From CAIQIA01 sp945861105 (GTDB taxonomy: Bacteria > Cyanobacteriota > Cyanobacteriia > PCC-6307 > Cyanobiaceae), in contig CANLCC010000044.1 of NCBI GenBank assembly GCA_947488815.1, positions 1-18,009 on the forward strand: DNA of 18,009 bases. The letters run 5' to 3'. Below the pieces are notes generated by a model that made no database searches, was not told where the DNA came from, and worked only from the letters and a program-made list of their open reading frames with translations. This document shows, piece after piece, positions 1 through 6,566 of the stretch. Position 1 is the stretch's first letter. The number at the start of each line of letters is the position of its first letter. The position numbers were made by a program, and so were the translations under genes.

Positions 1-1
1 C

Positions 2-1006
2 ATCAAGACCTGCATGGGTCCGCCGAACGGCATCCAGGTCGAGCGCGACCGGATGAACAAGTACGGCCGTCCCCTGCTGGGCTGCACCATCAAGCCGAAG
101 CTCGGCCTGAGCGGCAAGAACTACGGCCGTGTGGTGTACGAATGCCTCCGCGGCGGTCTCGACTTCACCAAGGACGACGAGAACATCAACTCCCAGCCCT
201 TCCAGCGCTGGCAGAACCGTTTCGAGTTCGTTGCCGAAGCCGTCAAGGCTGCTGAGCAGGAGACCGGCGAGCGCAAGGGTCACTACCTCAACTGCACCGC
301 TGCCACTCCTGAGGAGATGTATGAGCGGGCCGAGTTCGCCAAGGAACTGGGTCAACCCATCATCATGCACGACTACATCACCGGTGGCTTCACCGCCAAC
401 ACCGGTCTTGCCAAGTGGTGCCGCAAGAACGGGATGCTGCTTCACATTCACCGCGCCATGCACGCGGTGATTGACCGCCATCCCAAGCACGGCATCCACT
501 TCCGTGTGCTCGCCAAGTGCCTCCGCCTTTCCGGTGGTGACCAGCTGCACACCGGCACCGTCGTCGGCAAGCTGGAGGGCGACCGCCAGTCGACCCTCGG
601 CTACATCGACCAGCTGCGTGAATCGTTCGTTCCCGAAGATCGCAGCCGCGGCAACTTCTTCGATCAGGACTGGGGCTCGATGGGCGGCGTCTTCGCCGTG
701 GCCTCCGGTGGTATCCACGTGTGGCACATGCCCGCCCTGGTCAGCATCTTCGGTGACGATTCGGTGCTGCAGTTCGGTGGTGGTACCCACGGTCACCCCT
801 GGGGTTCGGCCGCTGGTGCCGCTGCCAACCGCGTGGCCCTCGAGGCCTGCGTCAAGGCCCGCAATGCCGGCCGCGAAATCGAGAAGGAAGGCCGCGACAT
901 CCTCACGGAAGCCGCGAAGCACAGCCCCGAGCTGGCCATCGCCCTCGAGACCTGGAAAGAGATCAAGTTCGAGTTCGACACCGTCGACAAGCTCGACGTC
1001 AAGTGA
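2..1006 (+). CDS. cbbL: RuBisCO large subunit, Form IA, 5' end missing
   Basis: Catalytic large subunit of ribulose-1,5-bisphosphate carboxylase/oxygenase, which fixes CO2 onto RuBP inside the alpha-carboxysome. The frame is open to the left edge (IKTC then MGPPNGIQVERD), so the Met at 14 is internal. By alignment from memory to the plant numbering, roughly the first 145 residues are missing. The active-site segments are present: TIKPK (K175/K177 equivalents), GGLDFTKDDEN with the carbamylated lysine K201 and metal ligands D203/E204, HIHRAMHA (H294), and loop 6 GTVVGKLEGD (K334). The C-terminus ends FEFDTVDKLDVK. The Form IA assignment rests on the sequence together with the cso operon that follows directly. 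An 81-nt gap with a strong hairpin separates it from cbbS. The canonical csoS1 and csoS1D genes normally upstream are outside the window. Confidence 0.98.
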   Translation: MKTCMGPPNGIQVERDRMNKYGRPLLGCTIKPKLGLSGKNYGRVVYECLRGGLDFTKDDENINSQPFQRWQNRFEFVAEAVKAAEQETGERKGHYLNCTAATPEEMYERAEFAKELGQPIIMHDYITGGFTANTGLAKWCRKNGMLLHIHRAMHAVIDRHPKHGIHFRVLAKCLRLSGGDQLHTGTVVGKLEGDRQSTLGYIDQLRESFVPEDRSRGNFFDQDWGSMGGVFAVASGGIHVWHMPALVSIFGDDSVLQFGGGTHGHPWGSAAGAAANRVALEACVKARNAGREIEKEGRDILTEAAKHSPELAIALETWKEIKFEFDTVDKLDVK

Positions 1007-1013
1007 ACGTCTT

Positions 1014-1056
1014 CAGGTGAATGAAGGGAGTGGCTCTCGCCGCTCCTGATCACCTG
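1014..1056 (+). other. intercistronic RNA hairpin between cbbL and cbbS
   Basis: The cbbL-cbbS gap can fold into a two-tier stem-loop. The outer arm is CAGGTGA (1014-1020) pairing perfectly with TCACCTG (1050-1056). The inner arm is GGAGTGGC (1027-1034) pairing with GCCGCTCC (1039-1046), 8 pairs including one G-U, closed by a TCTC loop. A 6-nt by 3-nt internal loop joins the tiers. There is no T-run after it, so it is not an intrinsic terminator. A role in mRNA stability or 3'-end protection of cbbL is inferred. The pairing itself is read directly from the sequence. Confidence 0.6.
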
Positions 1057-1087
1057 GCGCAACACCACCTTCACCCCAAGGATCAGC

Positions 1088-1429
1088 ATGCCCTTCAAGA
1101 GCACCGTGGGTGACTACCAAACAGTCGCCACCCTGGAGACATTCGGCTTCTTGCCGCCGATGACCCAGGACGAGATCTATGACCAGATCGCGTACATCAT
1201 TGCCCAGGGCTGGAGCCCTGTGATCGAGCACACTCACCCCAGCCGTTCCATGGCGACCTACTGGTCGTACTGGAAGCTCCCCTTCTTCGGGGAGAAGGAC
1301 CTCTCGGCGATCGTGAGCGAGCTCGAGTCCTGCCACCGCGCCTATCCCGACCACCACGTCCGGCTTGTGGGCTACGACGCCTACACCCAGAGCCAGGGCT
1401 CCTGCTTCGTGGTCTTCGAAGCACGCTGA
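1088..1429 (+). CDS. cbbS: RuBisCO small subunit, Form IA
   Basis: Small subunit of Form IA RuBisCO, which caps the L8 core to give L8S8 holoenzyme in the carboxysome lumen. The 113-residue product has the normal length for this family. It shows typical motifs: ETFGFLPPMTQDEIYDQI near the N-terminus, the WSYWKLPFFGE segment, and the C-terminal VRLVGYDAYTQSQGSCFVVFEAR. The start ATG at 1088 follows AAGGA at 1078-1082 with 5-nt spacing. It lies 81 nt after cbbL and is followed at once by an intrinsic terminator before csoS2, so cbbL-cbbS can form an abundant bicistronic message. Nothing in the protein is unusual. Confidence 0.98.
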   Translation: MPFKSTVGDYQTVATLETFGFLPPMTQDEIYDQIAYIIAQGWSPVIEHTHPSRSMATYWSYWKLPFFGEKDLSAIVSELESCHRAYPDHHVRLVGYDAYTQSQGSCFVVFEAR

Positions 1430-1441
1430 ATCGGTTCCACC

Positions 1442-1470
1442 GGTCCCTGCTCCCGCGGGGACCTTTTTTT
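1442..1470 (+). terminator. intrinsic terminator between cbbS and csoS2
   Basis: GGTCCCTGC (1442-1450) pairs with GCGGGGACC (1455-1463) over nine base pairs, one of them G-U, closing a TCCC tetraloop. Seven consecutive T (1464-1470) follow directly. This is a textbook Rho-independent terminator in the + direction, 12 nt after the cbbS stop and 27 nt before the csoS2 start. Because csoS2 and the shell genes run on co-directionally, it most likely works as a partial (attenuating) terminator that keeps RuBisCO transcripts in excess. A promoter between it and csoS2 is not evident in the remaining 27 nt. Confidence 0.85.
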
Positions 1471-1497
1471 CACCAGCTTTTCATTCACGGGGCGGAA

Positions 1498-3873
1498 ATG
1501 GCCAAGCAATCCAGTCGCGACGCAGCCCTGGCACGCCGGATGGCGCTGGCCTCGGGGGGGAAGACCGCCGAGAACCGCCATTCCACGGCGTCCGTTCGAG
1601 TGCGCAGCGCCGCCGACGCCCGTCCCACCCGCACCCAGGGGACCGCGGCCAGCACCGTGGCTGAGGTGCGCAGCCAGCTGACCACCAAGGCTCCGGTGCA
1701 GCTGGAGCGCGCCAGCGCGGCTTCAGCCCCCCTGGCCGCCTCTCCGACCCGTCGCAGCCAGCCTGTGCGGATGGCAAACCCCAGCCGCGACCTCGTGCTG
1801 AGCCGCCGCGAAGCCCTCAGCCGTCGCGGCAAGCGGGCCGACACCAGCCGTGACCGCACCCGGGTGGATGTGGCCCGCGAGGAAGCCAGCAAGCCCGCCG
1901 CCACCGCTGCCACAGAAACCCGCGAGCACACCTGCAAGTGCCAGGAGGGCAAGGCCCGCGAGGCTGCCCCCCAGCTCAGCCAGCGCCACCAGCTCAGCCA
2001 GCCCGGCTCCGGCAGCCAGCGCAATGGCCGCAGTGCGACCGCCAAGCGCACGGCCCAGCACAACCCCAGCCGTGCCCTGGTGCTCGCCCGCCGCGAAGCC
2101 CTGAGCCAGCGGGGCAAGCTGGCCAACACGCCCCGCAGCACCGGCACCGCCGCCGTCGTCCGCCAGGCCAATCCGGATCTGAACAGCCGCGAACTCGCCC
2201 TCAAGATCCGCGAACTGCGCAGCCGCAGCGGCGCCGCCGCCGCCACCGGCATCAGCAGCGGCCCCGCCCGTCCCTCGGGTCCCCGGCGTCGGGCACCGGA
2301 GGCCGGCACCCCCGCCCCCGCCCAGGACGCCCCCTGGAAAGTGGGTGCCAGCACCACCAGCCGCGGGCAGGTGGTGACGGGCACCATGGCCAACCGGTCC
2401 GAGAAGACGACCGGCAACGAGGCCAGCACCTGCCGACCGATCACCGGCACCGAGTACCTCGGCTCCGAGATCTTCCGGAATTTCTGCGGCAGTGACGCCC
2501 GCCCCCTCCAGCCCGACAAGGTGCGCGTCAGTGCCACCAGCCACGGCAATCGCGTCACCGGCAATGAAGTGGGCCGCTCCGACAAGGTGACCGGCGACGA
2601 ACCCGGCACCTGCAAGACCATCACCGGTACCGAATACATCGGCGCTGACCAGGCCGCCGCCTGGTGCGGCACCAGTGCCCCCTCCCCCCGCAAGGTGGGC
2701 CTCACCCAGACCCAGGCCGGGCGCCCGGTGTCCGGAGTGATGGTGGGCCGCTCCGAAAAGGTGACCGGTGATGAGTCCGGCTCCGGCCGTCAGATCACAG
2801 GCGATCAGTACGTCACCGGCCCCCTGCAGCGCCAGGTTTCCGGCCAGGCACCGGCCAAGGTGAACCAGTTCAACACCCTCCGCGGCACCGGTGTGACCGG
2901 CACCCACGTGGGGCGCAGCGACAAGATGACCGGCGATGAGCCCGGCAGCTGCCGCCTGGTCACCGGGGATGAATACATCGGCAGCGAACAGTACGAACGC
3001 TTCTGCGGCACCCGCCCCGCCCCCGAGGCCCCCAAAGTGGGCTTCAGCCTCACCCAGCGTTCGCTCATCGTCAGTGGCACCCGCACCGGCCGCTCCGAGA
3101 AGGTCACCGGCGATGAGGCCGGCACCTGCAAGGCGGTCACCGGTACCCCCTACGCGGGTCTCGATGAAGCCGGCAGCTGGTGCGCCGGACCCCAGGTGCA
3201 GCGGATCCGTCAGCGCACCCCCATGGGAGCCTCGACCCCCGGGGCTCGCCTCACCGGCCAGCAGCCGGGCATCGGTGGCCCCCTCACGGGAGCCTCCCGC
3301 GGCGCCTGCGAACCCATCAGCGGCACTCCCTACGTGGGCAGTGACCAGTTCGCTGATGCCTGCCCCAGCGATGGGACCGGCACCGCCGACATGCCCCGTC
3401 CCCTGGAGGTTGCCCCCTGGGAGCGCTTCAGCGTCACCTCCCCCGCCCGGGCCGTGACCGGAACCCGCACCGATGTCCAGGGCTCGGCCCGCATCACCGG
3501 TCCCTTCGACCGCGCCGGCAACAAGGTGACCGGCACCGAACAGTTCCGTTTCGATCGCCGTCCTGCGGCCGCCCCCGTGGCGGCTGCGGCCGAGGCCGAA
3601 GGGGAGGGTCGCCCCGTCTCGCGGGTGACCGGCGAGGGCTCGGGCCACAAGATCACCGGGGATGACTGGGACCGCGGCGATCGCGTCACCGGCACCGAAG
3701 GGGTGTCGGCCCGTCGCCGCAACCCCAGCCGCAGTGGTCCCGTGGGGGCGATGGCGATGCTGCAGCAGAAGCGCAATGAAACGGTGGAACAGCCGGTGAG
3801 CCGGGTCACCGGTTCCAGCGGCAACACCGACAAGGGCTCGCTGATCACCGTCTCCGGAGGTGCCCGAGGCTGA
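1498..3873 (+). CDS. csoS2: carboxysome scaffold protein CsoS2
   Basis: Intrinsically disordered scaffold of the alpha-carboxysome that links RuBisCO to the shell. The 791 residues show the family's three-part plan. The N-terminal region has four basic helical RuBisCO-binding repeats, at about 5-22 (degenerate), 94-112, 189-207 and 229-247, with cores such as PSRDLVLSRREALSRRGK. The middle region has six M-repeats between 281 and 622, built on VTG/ITG triplets and paired cysteines. The C-terminal region (about 641-791) has VTGTRTD, SRVTGEGSGHKITG and the final SRVTGSSG...SGGARG peptide known to anchor to the shell. The third M-repeat is short and lacks cysteines, and a CKC pair sits at C146/C148. 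The ATG at 1498 has only a weak GGGGCGG upstream. The stop overlaps the csoSCA start (TGATG). A programmed -1 frameshift known in Halothiobacillus could not be supported here. Confidence 0.97.
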   Translation: MAKQSSRDAALARRMALASGGKTAENRHSTASVRVRSAADARPTRTQGTAASTVAEVRSQLTTKAPVQLERASAASAPLAASPTRRSQPVRMANPSRDLVLSRREALSRRGKRADTSRDRTRVDVAREEASKPAATAATETREHTCKCQEGKAREAAPQLSQRHQLSQPGSGSQRNGRSATAKRTAQHNPSRALVLARREALSQRGKLANTPRSTGTAAVVRQANPDLNSRELALKIRELRSRSGAAAATGISSGPARPSGPRRRAPEAGTPAPAQDAPWKVGASTTSRGQVVTGTMANRSEKTTGNEASTCRPITGTEYLGSEIFRNFCGSDARPLQPDKVRVSATSHGNRVTGNEVGRSDKVTGDEPGTCKTITGTEYIGADQAAAWCGTSAPSPRKVGLTQTQAGRPVSGVMVGRSEKVTGDESGSGRQITGDQYVTGPLQRQVSGQAPAKVNQFNTLRGTGVTGTHVGRSDKMTGDEPGSCRLVTGDEYIGSEQYERFCGTRPAPEAPKVGFSLTQRSLIVSGTRTGRSEKVTGDEAGTCKAVTGTPYAGLDEAGSWCAGPQVQRIRQRTPMGASTPGARLTGQQPGIGGPLTGASRGACEPISGTPYVGSDQFADACPSDGTGTADMPRPLEVAPWERFSVTSPARAVTGTRTDVQGSARITGPFDRAGNKVTGTEQFRFDRRPAAAPVAAAAEAEGEGRPVSRVTGEGSGHKITGDDWDRGDRVTGTEGVSARRRNPSRSGPVGAMAMLQQKRNETVEQPVSRVTGSSGNTDKGSLITVSGGARG
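1510..2238 (+). repeat. four CsoS2 N-terminal RuBisCO-binding repeats
   Basis: Protein-level repeats encoded within csoS2. Copy 1 is SSRDAALARRMALASGGK (degenerate). Copies 2 and 3 are near-identical (PSRDLVLSRREALSRRGK and PSRALVLARREALSQRGK). Copy 4 is shorter (NSRELALKIRELRSRSG). They start near nt 1510, 1777, 2062 and 2182. The spacing is uneven, with long low-complexity Ala/Ser/Arg linkers. In this family such basic helices bind the RuBisCO L/S interface; that function is transferred from the family and not seen here directly. Confidence 0.85.
2338..3363 (+). repeat. six CsoS2 middle-region (M) repeats
   Basis: About 51-residue repeats beginning near nt 2338, 2518, 2692, 2857, 3034 and 3202. 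Each follows the plan K-V-x(8)-VTG-x(4)-GRSxKVTGDE-x(3)-C-xx-ITGTEYxG-x(8)-C. Repeats 1, 2, 4 and 5 carry both cysteines. Repeat 3 (protein residues about 399-441) is shortened and has none. Repeat 6 is divergent, with a glycine-rich centre but retained cysteines. In the family these repeats contact the shell, and repeat number is linked to carboxysome size. Confidence 0.88.
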
Positions 3874-5399
3874 TGCCCCGCCGTCCCCTCCTCCCCCCCA
3901 GGTCCCTGGCCCCCACGGCACCGCGCCGACGGCCCAACCCGGCGGATGGCACCACCATCGCCGGCCAGCCGCTGCGGCGTCCGGGACCCGCGGGTTGGCC
4001 CCGGGACCGCCACCCCCTCACCGACGGGGCGGCCAACGATCTGCTGCAGCGCTACGACGACCGCACGAAGCAGGCCTTCGACCGCATCGTGCCGGTGCTC
4101 AAGCAGCTCTCAGCCCTGCAGCACGAAGCCGACTTCGTGGGGCAGGCCCAGGCCATCGCCGAGCGGGAGCTGGGTTTTCCGCTTCCCCTGCCGCTGCTGG
4201 ATAACGCCTGGGTGACGCAGCTCGACATGCGCACCCTGTTCGCCTGGTGTGTCTTCGAGACCTACCAGCAGGTGAGCACCGGTTTCTTCCGCGACCATCC
4301 GCTCGCCGCCAAGGACAGGGACGGCTTTCAGCAGTTCCTGCTCGACTGCGGTTTTCACCTGCTCGACATCACCCCCTGCGCCGACGGCCGGCTGGCCCAC
4401 GCCATCGCCTACGCCCTGCGCATCCCCACCAGCTGCGTGCGGCGCCGGCCCCACGCCGGGGCCCTGTTCGACGTCGAGAACACCGTCGACCGCTGGGTCA
4501 AGACCGAACATCGCCGCTACCGCGAGGCGGTGCCCAACGAGGCCCATGCCCCCACCCGCTACCTCAAGGTGGTGGTGTATCACTTCAGTTCCCTCGACCC
4601 CGGCCACGAGGGCTGCGCCGCCCACGGGTCCGACGATGCGGCGGCCCGCCGGGCGGGCATGGAACGCCTCGATGCCTTCCGCCAGGCGGTGGAGAACGGC
4701 TTCTGCTGTGGAGCCTCGGTCGACCTGCTGCTGCTGGGTCTCGACACCGACACCGACACCCTGCGGGTGCATGTGCCCGACCGCGACGGTCGGGTGGAAC
4801 TGGACCAGTGGCTGGACGCCGGTGAGCTCTACGGCGCCACCGCAGGGCTGTCGGCCGAAGCCGCCCGGGCGGCGCTGCTGGAGCAGGTGACGAACGCGGC
4901 ACCGGGACCGGTCGATGACGGCATGGCCCGTCTGCTGGCGCGGCTGATCGAGCACAACTTCTCCCAGATCGACTACGTGCGCTGGTTCCATGGCGGCGCC
5001 TACGCCGATGCCGGCCACGCCGAACGGTTCATCGGTGTCGGCATCGGCTTCAAGGAGATTCACCTGCGCAACCTCACCTACTTCGCCCACCTCGACACGG
5101 TGGAGGAAGGGGCTGACGACCTCGACGTGGGCATCCGCATCTTCCGCGGGCTGAACGTCTCCCGGGGTCTGCCGATCCCTGTGGTCGTGCGGTTCGACTA
5201 CCGCGGCACCGTTCCCGGGGCCCGGGAGCGGGCCATCGACCACGGCGAACGGGTGATGGAGGCCCTGCGGCTGCGCTACGCCGACCTCGCGTCGATGGGC
5301 CTGCTGTTTCTGTTGCTGTCGGTGCGGGATCGCGACCGCGACGTTCCTGCCGAGACCGTGCGCTCCACGATCACCTTCGCCCCCACGGGAGGCCATTGA
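3873..5399 (+). CDS. csoSCA: carboxysomal carbonic anhydrase CsoSCA (CsoS3)
   Basis: Beta-type carbonic anhydrase of the alpha-carboxysome, converting bicarbonate to CO2 next to RuBisCO. The 508-residue length fits the family. Residues 1-55 are Pro/Arg-rich and probably disordered; in Halothiobacillus this region docks onto RuBisCO. The catalytic domain keeps the zinc ligands C169, H237 and C248 and the D171/R173 pair in CADGR, matching C173/H242/C253 and D175/R177 of the Halothiobacillus enzyme. The C-terminal half (from about 300) corresponds to the degenerate second domain. The Cyanobium enzyme has been reported to be activated by RuBP; I cannot confirm that site here. The ATG overlaps the csoS2 stop (TGATG), with GGAGG 12 nt upstream inside csoS2, suggesting translational coupling. 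The csoS4A start is 1 nt after the stop. Confidence 0.97.
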   Translation: MPRRPLLPPRSLAPTAPRRRPNPADGTTIAGQPLRRPGPAGWPRDRHPLTDGAANDLLQRYDDRTKQAFDRIVPVLKQLSALQHEADFVGQAQAIAERELGFPLPLPLLDNAWVTQLDMRTLFAWCVFETYQQVSTGFFRDHPLAAKDRDGFQQFLLDCGFHLLDITPCADGRLAHAIAYALRIPTSCVRRRPHAGALFDVENTVDRWVKTEHRRYREAVPNEAHAPTRYLKVVVYHFSSLDPGHEGCAAHGSDDAAARRAGMERLDAFRQAVENGFCCGASVDLLLLGLDTDTDTLRVHVPDRDGRVELDQWLDAGELYGATAGLSAEAARAALLEQVTNAAPGPVDDGMARLLARLIEHNFSQIDYVRWFHGGAYADAGHAERFIGVGIGFKEIHLRNLTYFAHLDTVEEGADDLDVGIRIFRGLNVSRGLPIPVVVRFDYRGTVPGARERAIDHGERVMEALRLRYADLASMGLLFLLLSVRDRDRDVPAETVRSTITFAPTGGH

Positions 5400-5400
5400 C

Positions 5401-5700
5401 ATGCTCATCTGCAAGGTCGTCAAACCCCTGGTCTCCACGAATCGCATCCCCGATTTCGAACACAAGCATCTGCAAGTTGTGCTTGACGGCAGCACCAAGA
5501 AAGTGGCCGTGGATGCCGTGGGCTGCGTACCCGGTGACTGGGTGATCTGCGTGGGCAGTTCCGCCGCCCGCGAAGCAGCCGGCAGCAAGTCGTACCCCAG
5601 CGACCTCACGATCGTGGGGATCATCGACCACTGGGAACCCGACCCGCCGAAACCACCGGCCACACCACCGGCCACACCTCCAGCCCCCGGAGGTGCCTGA
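5401..5700 (+). CDS. csoS4A: carboxysome vertex pentamer CsoS4A, with Pro-rich tail
   Basis: CcmL/EutN-family shell protein whose pentamers cap the icosahedral vertices. The domain spans about residues 1-79 and shows MLICKVVKPLVSTNRIP, the VDAVGCVPGDWVICVGSSAAREA segment that lines the pore, and LTIVGIIDHW. The remaining 20 residues form a proline-rich tail (PPKPPATPPATPPAPGG) that is longer than the sister protein CsoS4B and, from memory, than typical CsoS4A (about 83-88 residues). The tail contains a perfect 12-bp tandem duplication at nt 5653-5676. A good GGGAGG ribosome site lies 8 nt upstream of the ATG. The stop overlaps the csoS4B start. Confidence 0.96.
   Translation: MLICKVVKPLVSTNRIPDFEHKHLQVVLDGSTKKVAVDAVGCVPGDWVICVGSSAAREAAGSKSYPSDLTIVGIIDHWEPDPPKPPATPPATPPAPGGA
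5653..5676 (+). repeat. 12-bp tandem duplication in the csoS4A 3' end
   Basis: CCACCGGCCACA occurs twice head-to-tail (5653-5664 and 5665-5676), in frame. It encodes PPAT twice and is followed by a related PPAP. It accounts for much of the proline-rich tail of CsoS4A and looks like replication-slippage growth of a low-complexity segment. Confidence 0.85.
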
Positions 5701-5951
5701 TGGAGATCATGCAGGTGGTCGGCTCCCTGGTCTGCACCCATCGGGTCACCGGTCTGGGTCACTGGAACCTGCGGGTGCTGCGCACCGGCAAGGGCAAGCT
5801 GAGCGTCGCCGTCGACCCCGTGGGCGCCTCCCCCGGCAACTGGGTGTTCACCGCCAGCGGCTCCGCCGCCCGCTTTGCCTGCGGTGACCCCGAAGCCCAC
5901 ACAGATCTGACCATCGGCGGAATCATCGACCACTGGTCACCGGACGGTTGA
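5700..5951 (+). CDS. csoS4B: carboxysome vertex pentamer CsoS4B
   Basis: Second CcmL/EutN-family vertex protein of the alpha-carboxysome, 83 residues, the normal length. It shares the fold landmarks of CsoS4A: MEIMQVVGSLVCTHRV at the N-terminus, VDPVGASPGNWVFTASGSAARFA around the pore, and LTIGGIIDHW before a short end. The ATG overlaps the csoS4A stop (TGATG), with GGAGG 6 nt upstream, so the two vertex genes are probably translationally coupled. It lacks the proline tail seen in CsoS4A. A 43-nt gap with no clear hairpin or ribosome site separates it from the next shell gene. Confidence 0.95.
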   Translation: MEIMQVVGSLVCTHRVTGLGHWNLRVLRTGKGKLSVAVDPVGASPGNWVFTASGSAARFACGDPEAHTDLTIGGIIDHWSPDG

Positions 5952-5994
5952 CCGCTTCACCGCTCCCTCCCCCCGTTCGCCACCGTCAGCCGCC

Positions 5995-6561
5995 ATGACC
6001 AGCTCCTCCCCCCGCCAGCCCTCCAGCCGTCGGCGCAGCAGCGCCCGTCCGGCGGCCGCGGCCTCCGGTCAGCCAGCCCTTCCGGCAGCTGTAGAGTCAG
6101 CCGCCCAGGCGACCCCGGACCCCGAGGTTCCTGCCGAGGCCACCGTCGCCGCCACCCCGGCTGATCCCACCCCGACCGAGGCCCCGCCGGCCCCCCCGGC
6201 CCCGCGTCCGTCGCGGTCCACCCCGTCCCCCCGCACCCAAAGCACAGCCATGACCTCTTCCGTTCATGGGATCGCCCTCGGCATGATCGAGACCCGTGGC
6301 CTGGTGCCCGCCATCGAGGCGGCCGACGCCATGACCAAAGCAGCCGAAGTGACCCTGATCGCCCGCGAATTCGTCGGCGGCGGTTACGTCACCGTGATGG
6401 TGCGCGGCGAGACCGGTGCCGTCAACGCAGCGGTCCGGGCCGGTGCCGACGCCTGCGAGCGGGTCGGTGACGGCCTCGTGGCCGCCCACATCATTGCCCG
6501 CCCCCATGCCGAGGTGGAGCCCGCCCTGGCGGCCAGCCCGGCCGGCACCCGCCGCAGCTGA
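5995..6561 (+). CDS. csoS1E: BMC-domain shell hexamer with N-terminal extension (CsoS1E-like)
   Basis: Single-BMC-domain facet protein of the carboxysome shell. Residues from about 90 are almost identical to canonical CsoS1 (GIALGMIETRGLVPAIEAAD, REFVGGGYVTVMVRGETGAV around the central pore, DGLVAAHIIARPHAEVEPAL). Residues 1-85 form a Ser/Arg- then Pro/Ala/Thr-rich stretch with no recognisable fold, giving 188 residues against about 100 for CsoS1. Extended paralogues called CsoS1E are known in some alpha-cyanobacteria, which is why I use that name. M86 (nt 6250) falls exactly where normal CsoS1 starts, so a second, canonical-length product is possible, although no clear ribosome site precedes it. 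The 5995 ATG also lacks a strong Shine-Dalgarno. The next gene begins 5 nt after the stop. Confidence 0.88.
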   Translation: MTSSSPRQPSSRRRSSARPAAAASGQPALPAAVESAAQATPDPEVPAEATVAATPADPTPTEAPPAPPAPRPSRSTPSPRTQSTAMTSSVHGIALGMIETRGLVPAIEAADAMTKAAEVTLIAREFVGGGYVTVMVRGETGAVNAAVRAGADACERVGDGLVAAHIIARPHAEVEPALAASPAGTRRS

Positions 6562-6566
6562 GAGGA

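Noticed and set aside
14..16. ATG at 14 as the cbbL start
   Set aside because: Falls within the conserved KTCMGPPNGIQVERD segment; the frame is open to the window edge.
2676..2692. C-rich runs in csoS2 as a possible programmed -1 frameshift site
   Set aside because: In the reading frame they do not form a standard X-XXY-YYZ slippery heptamer, and I saw no convincing downstream pseudoknot. CsoS2 frameshifting is known in Halothiobacillus but not general.
1723..3921. 732-codon open frame antisense to csoS2
   Set aside because: Very GC-rich DNA with repetitive Gly/Ala-coding antisense; low-complexity product with no recognisable domain, fully covered by csoS2.
4110..5933. 607-codon antisense open frame over csoSCA and csoS4A/B
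   Set aside because: Shadow frame; three strongly conserved genes lie on the other strand.
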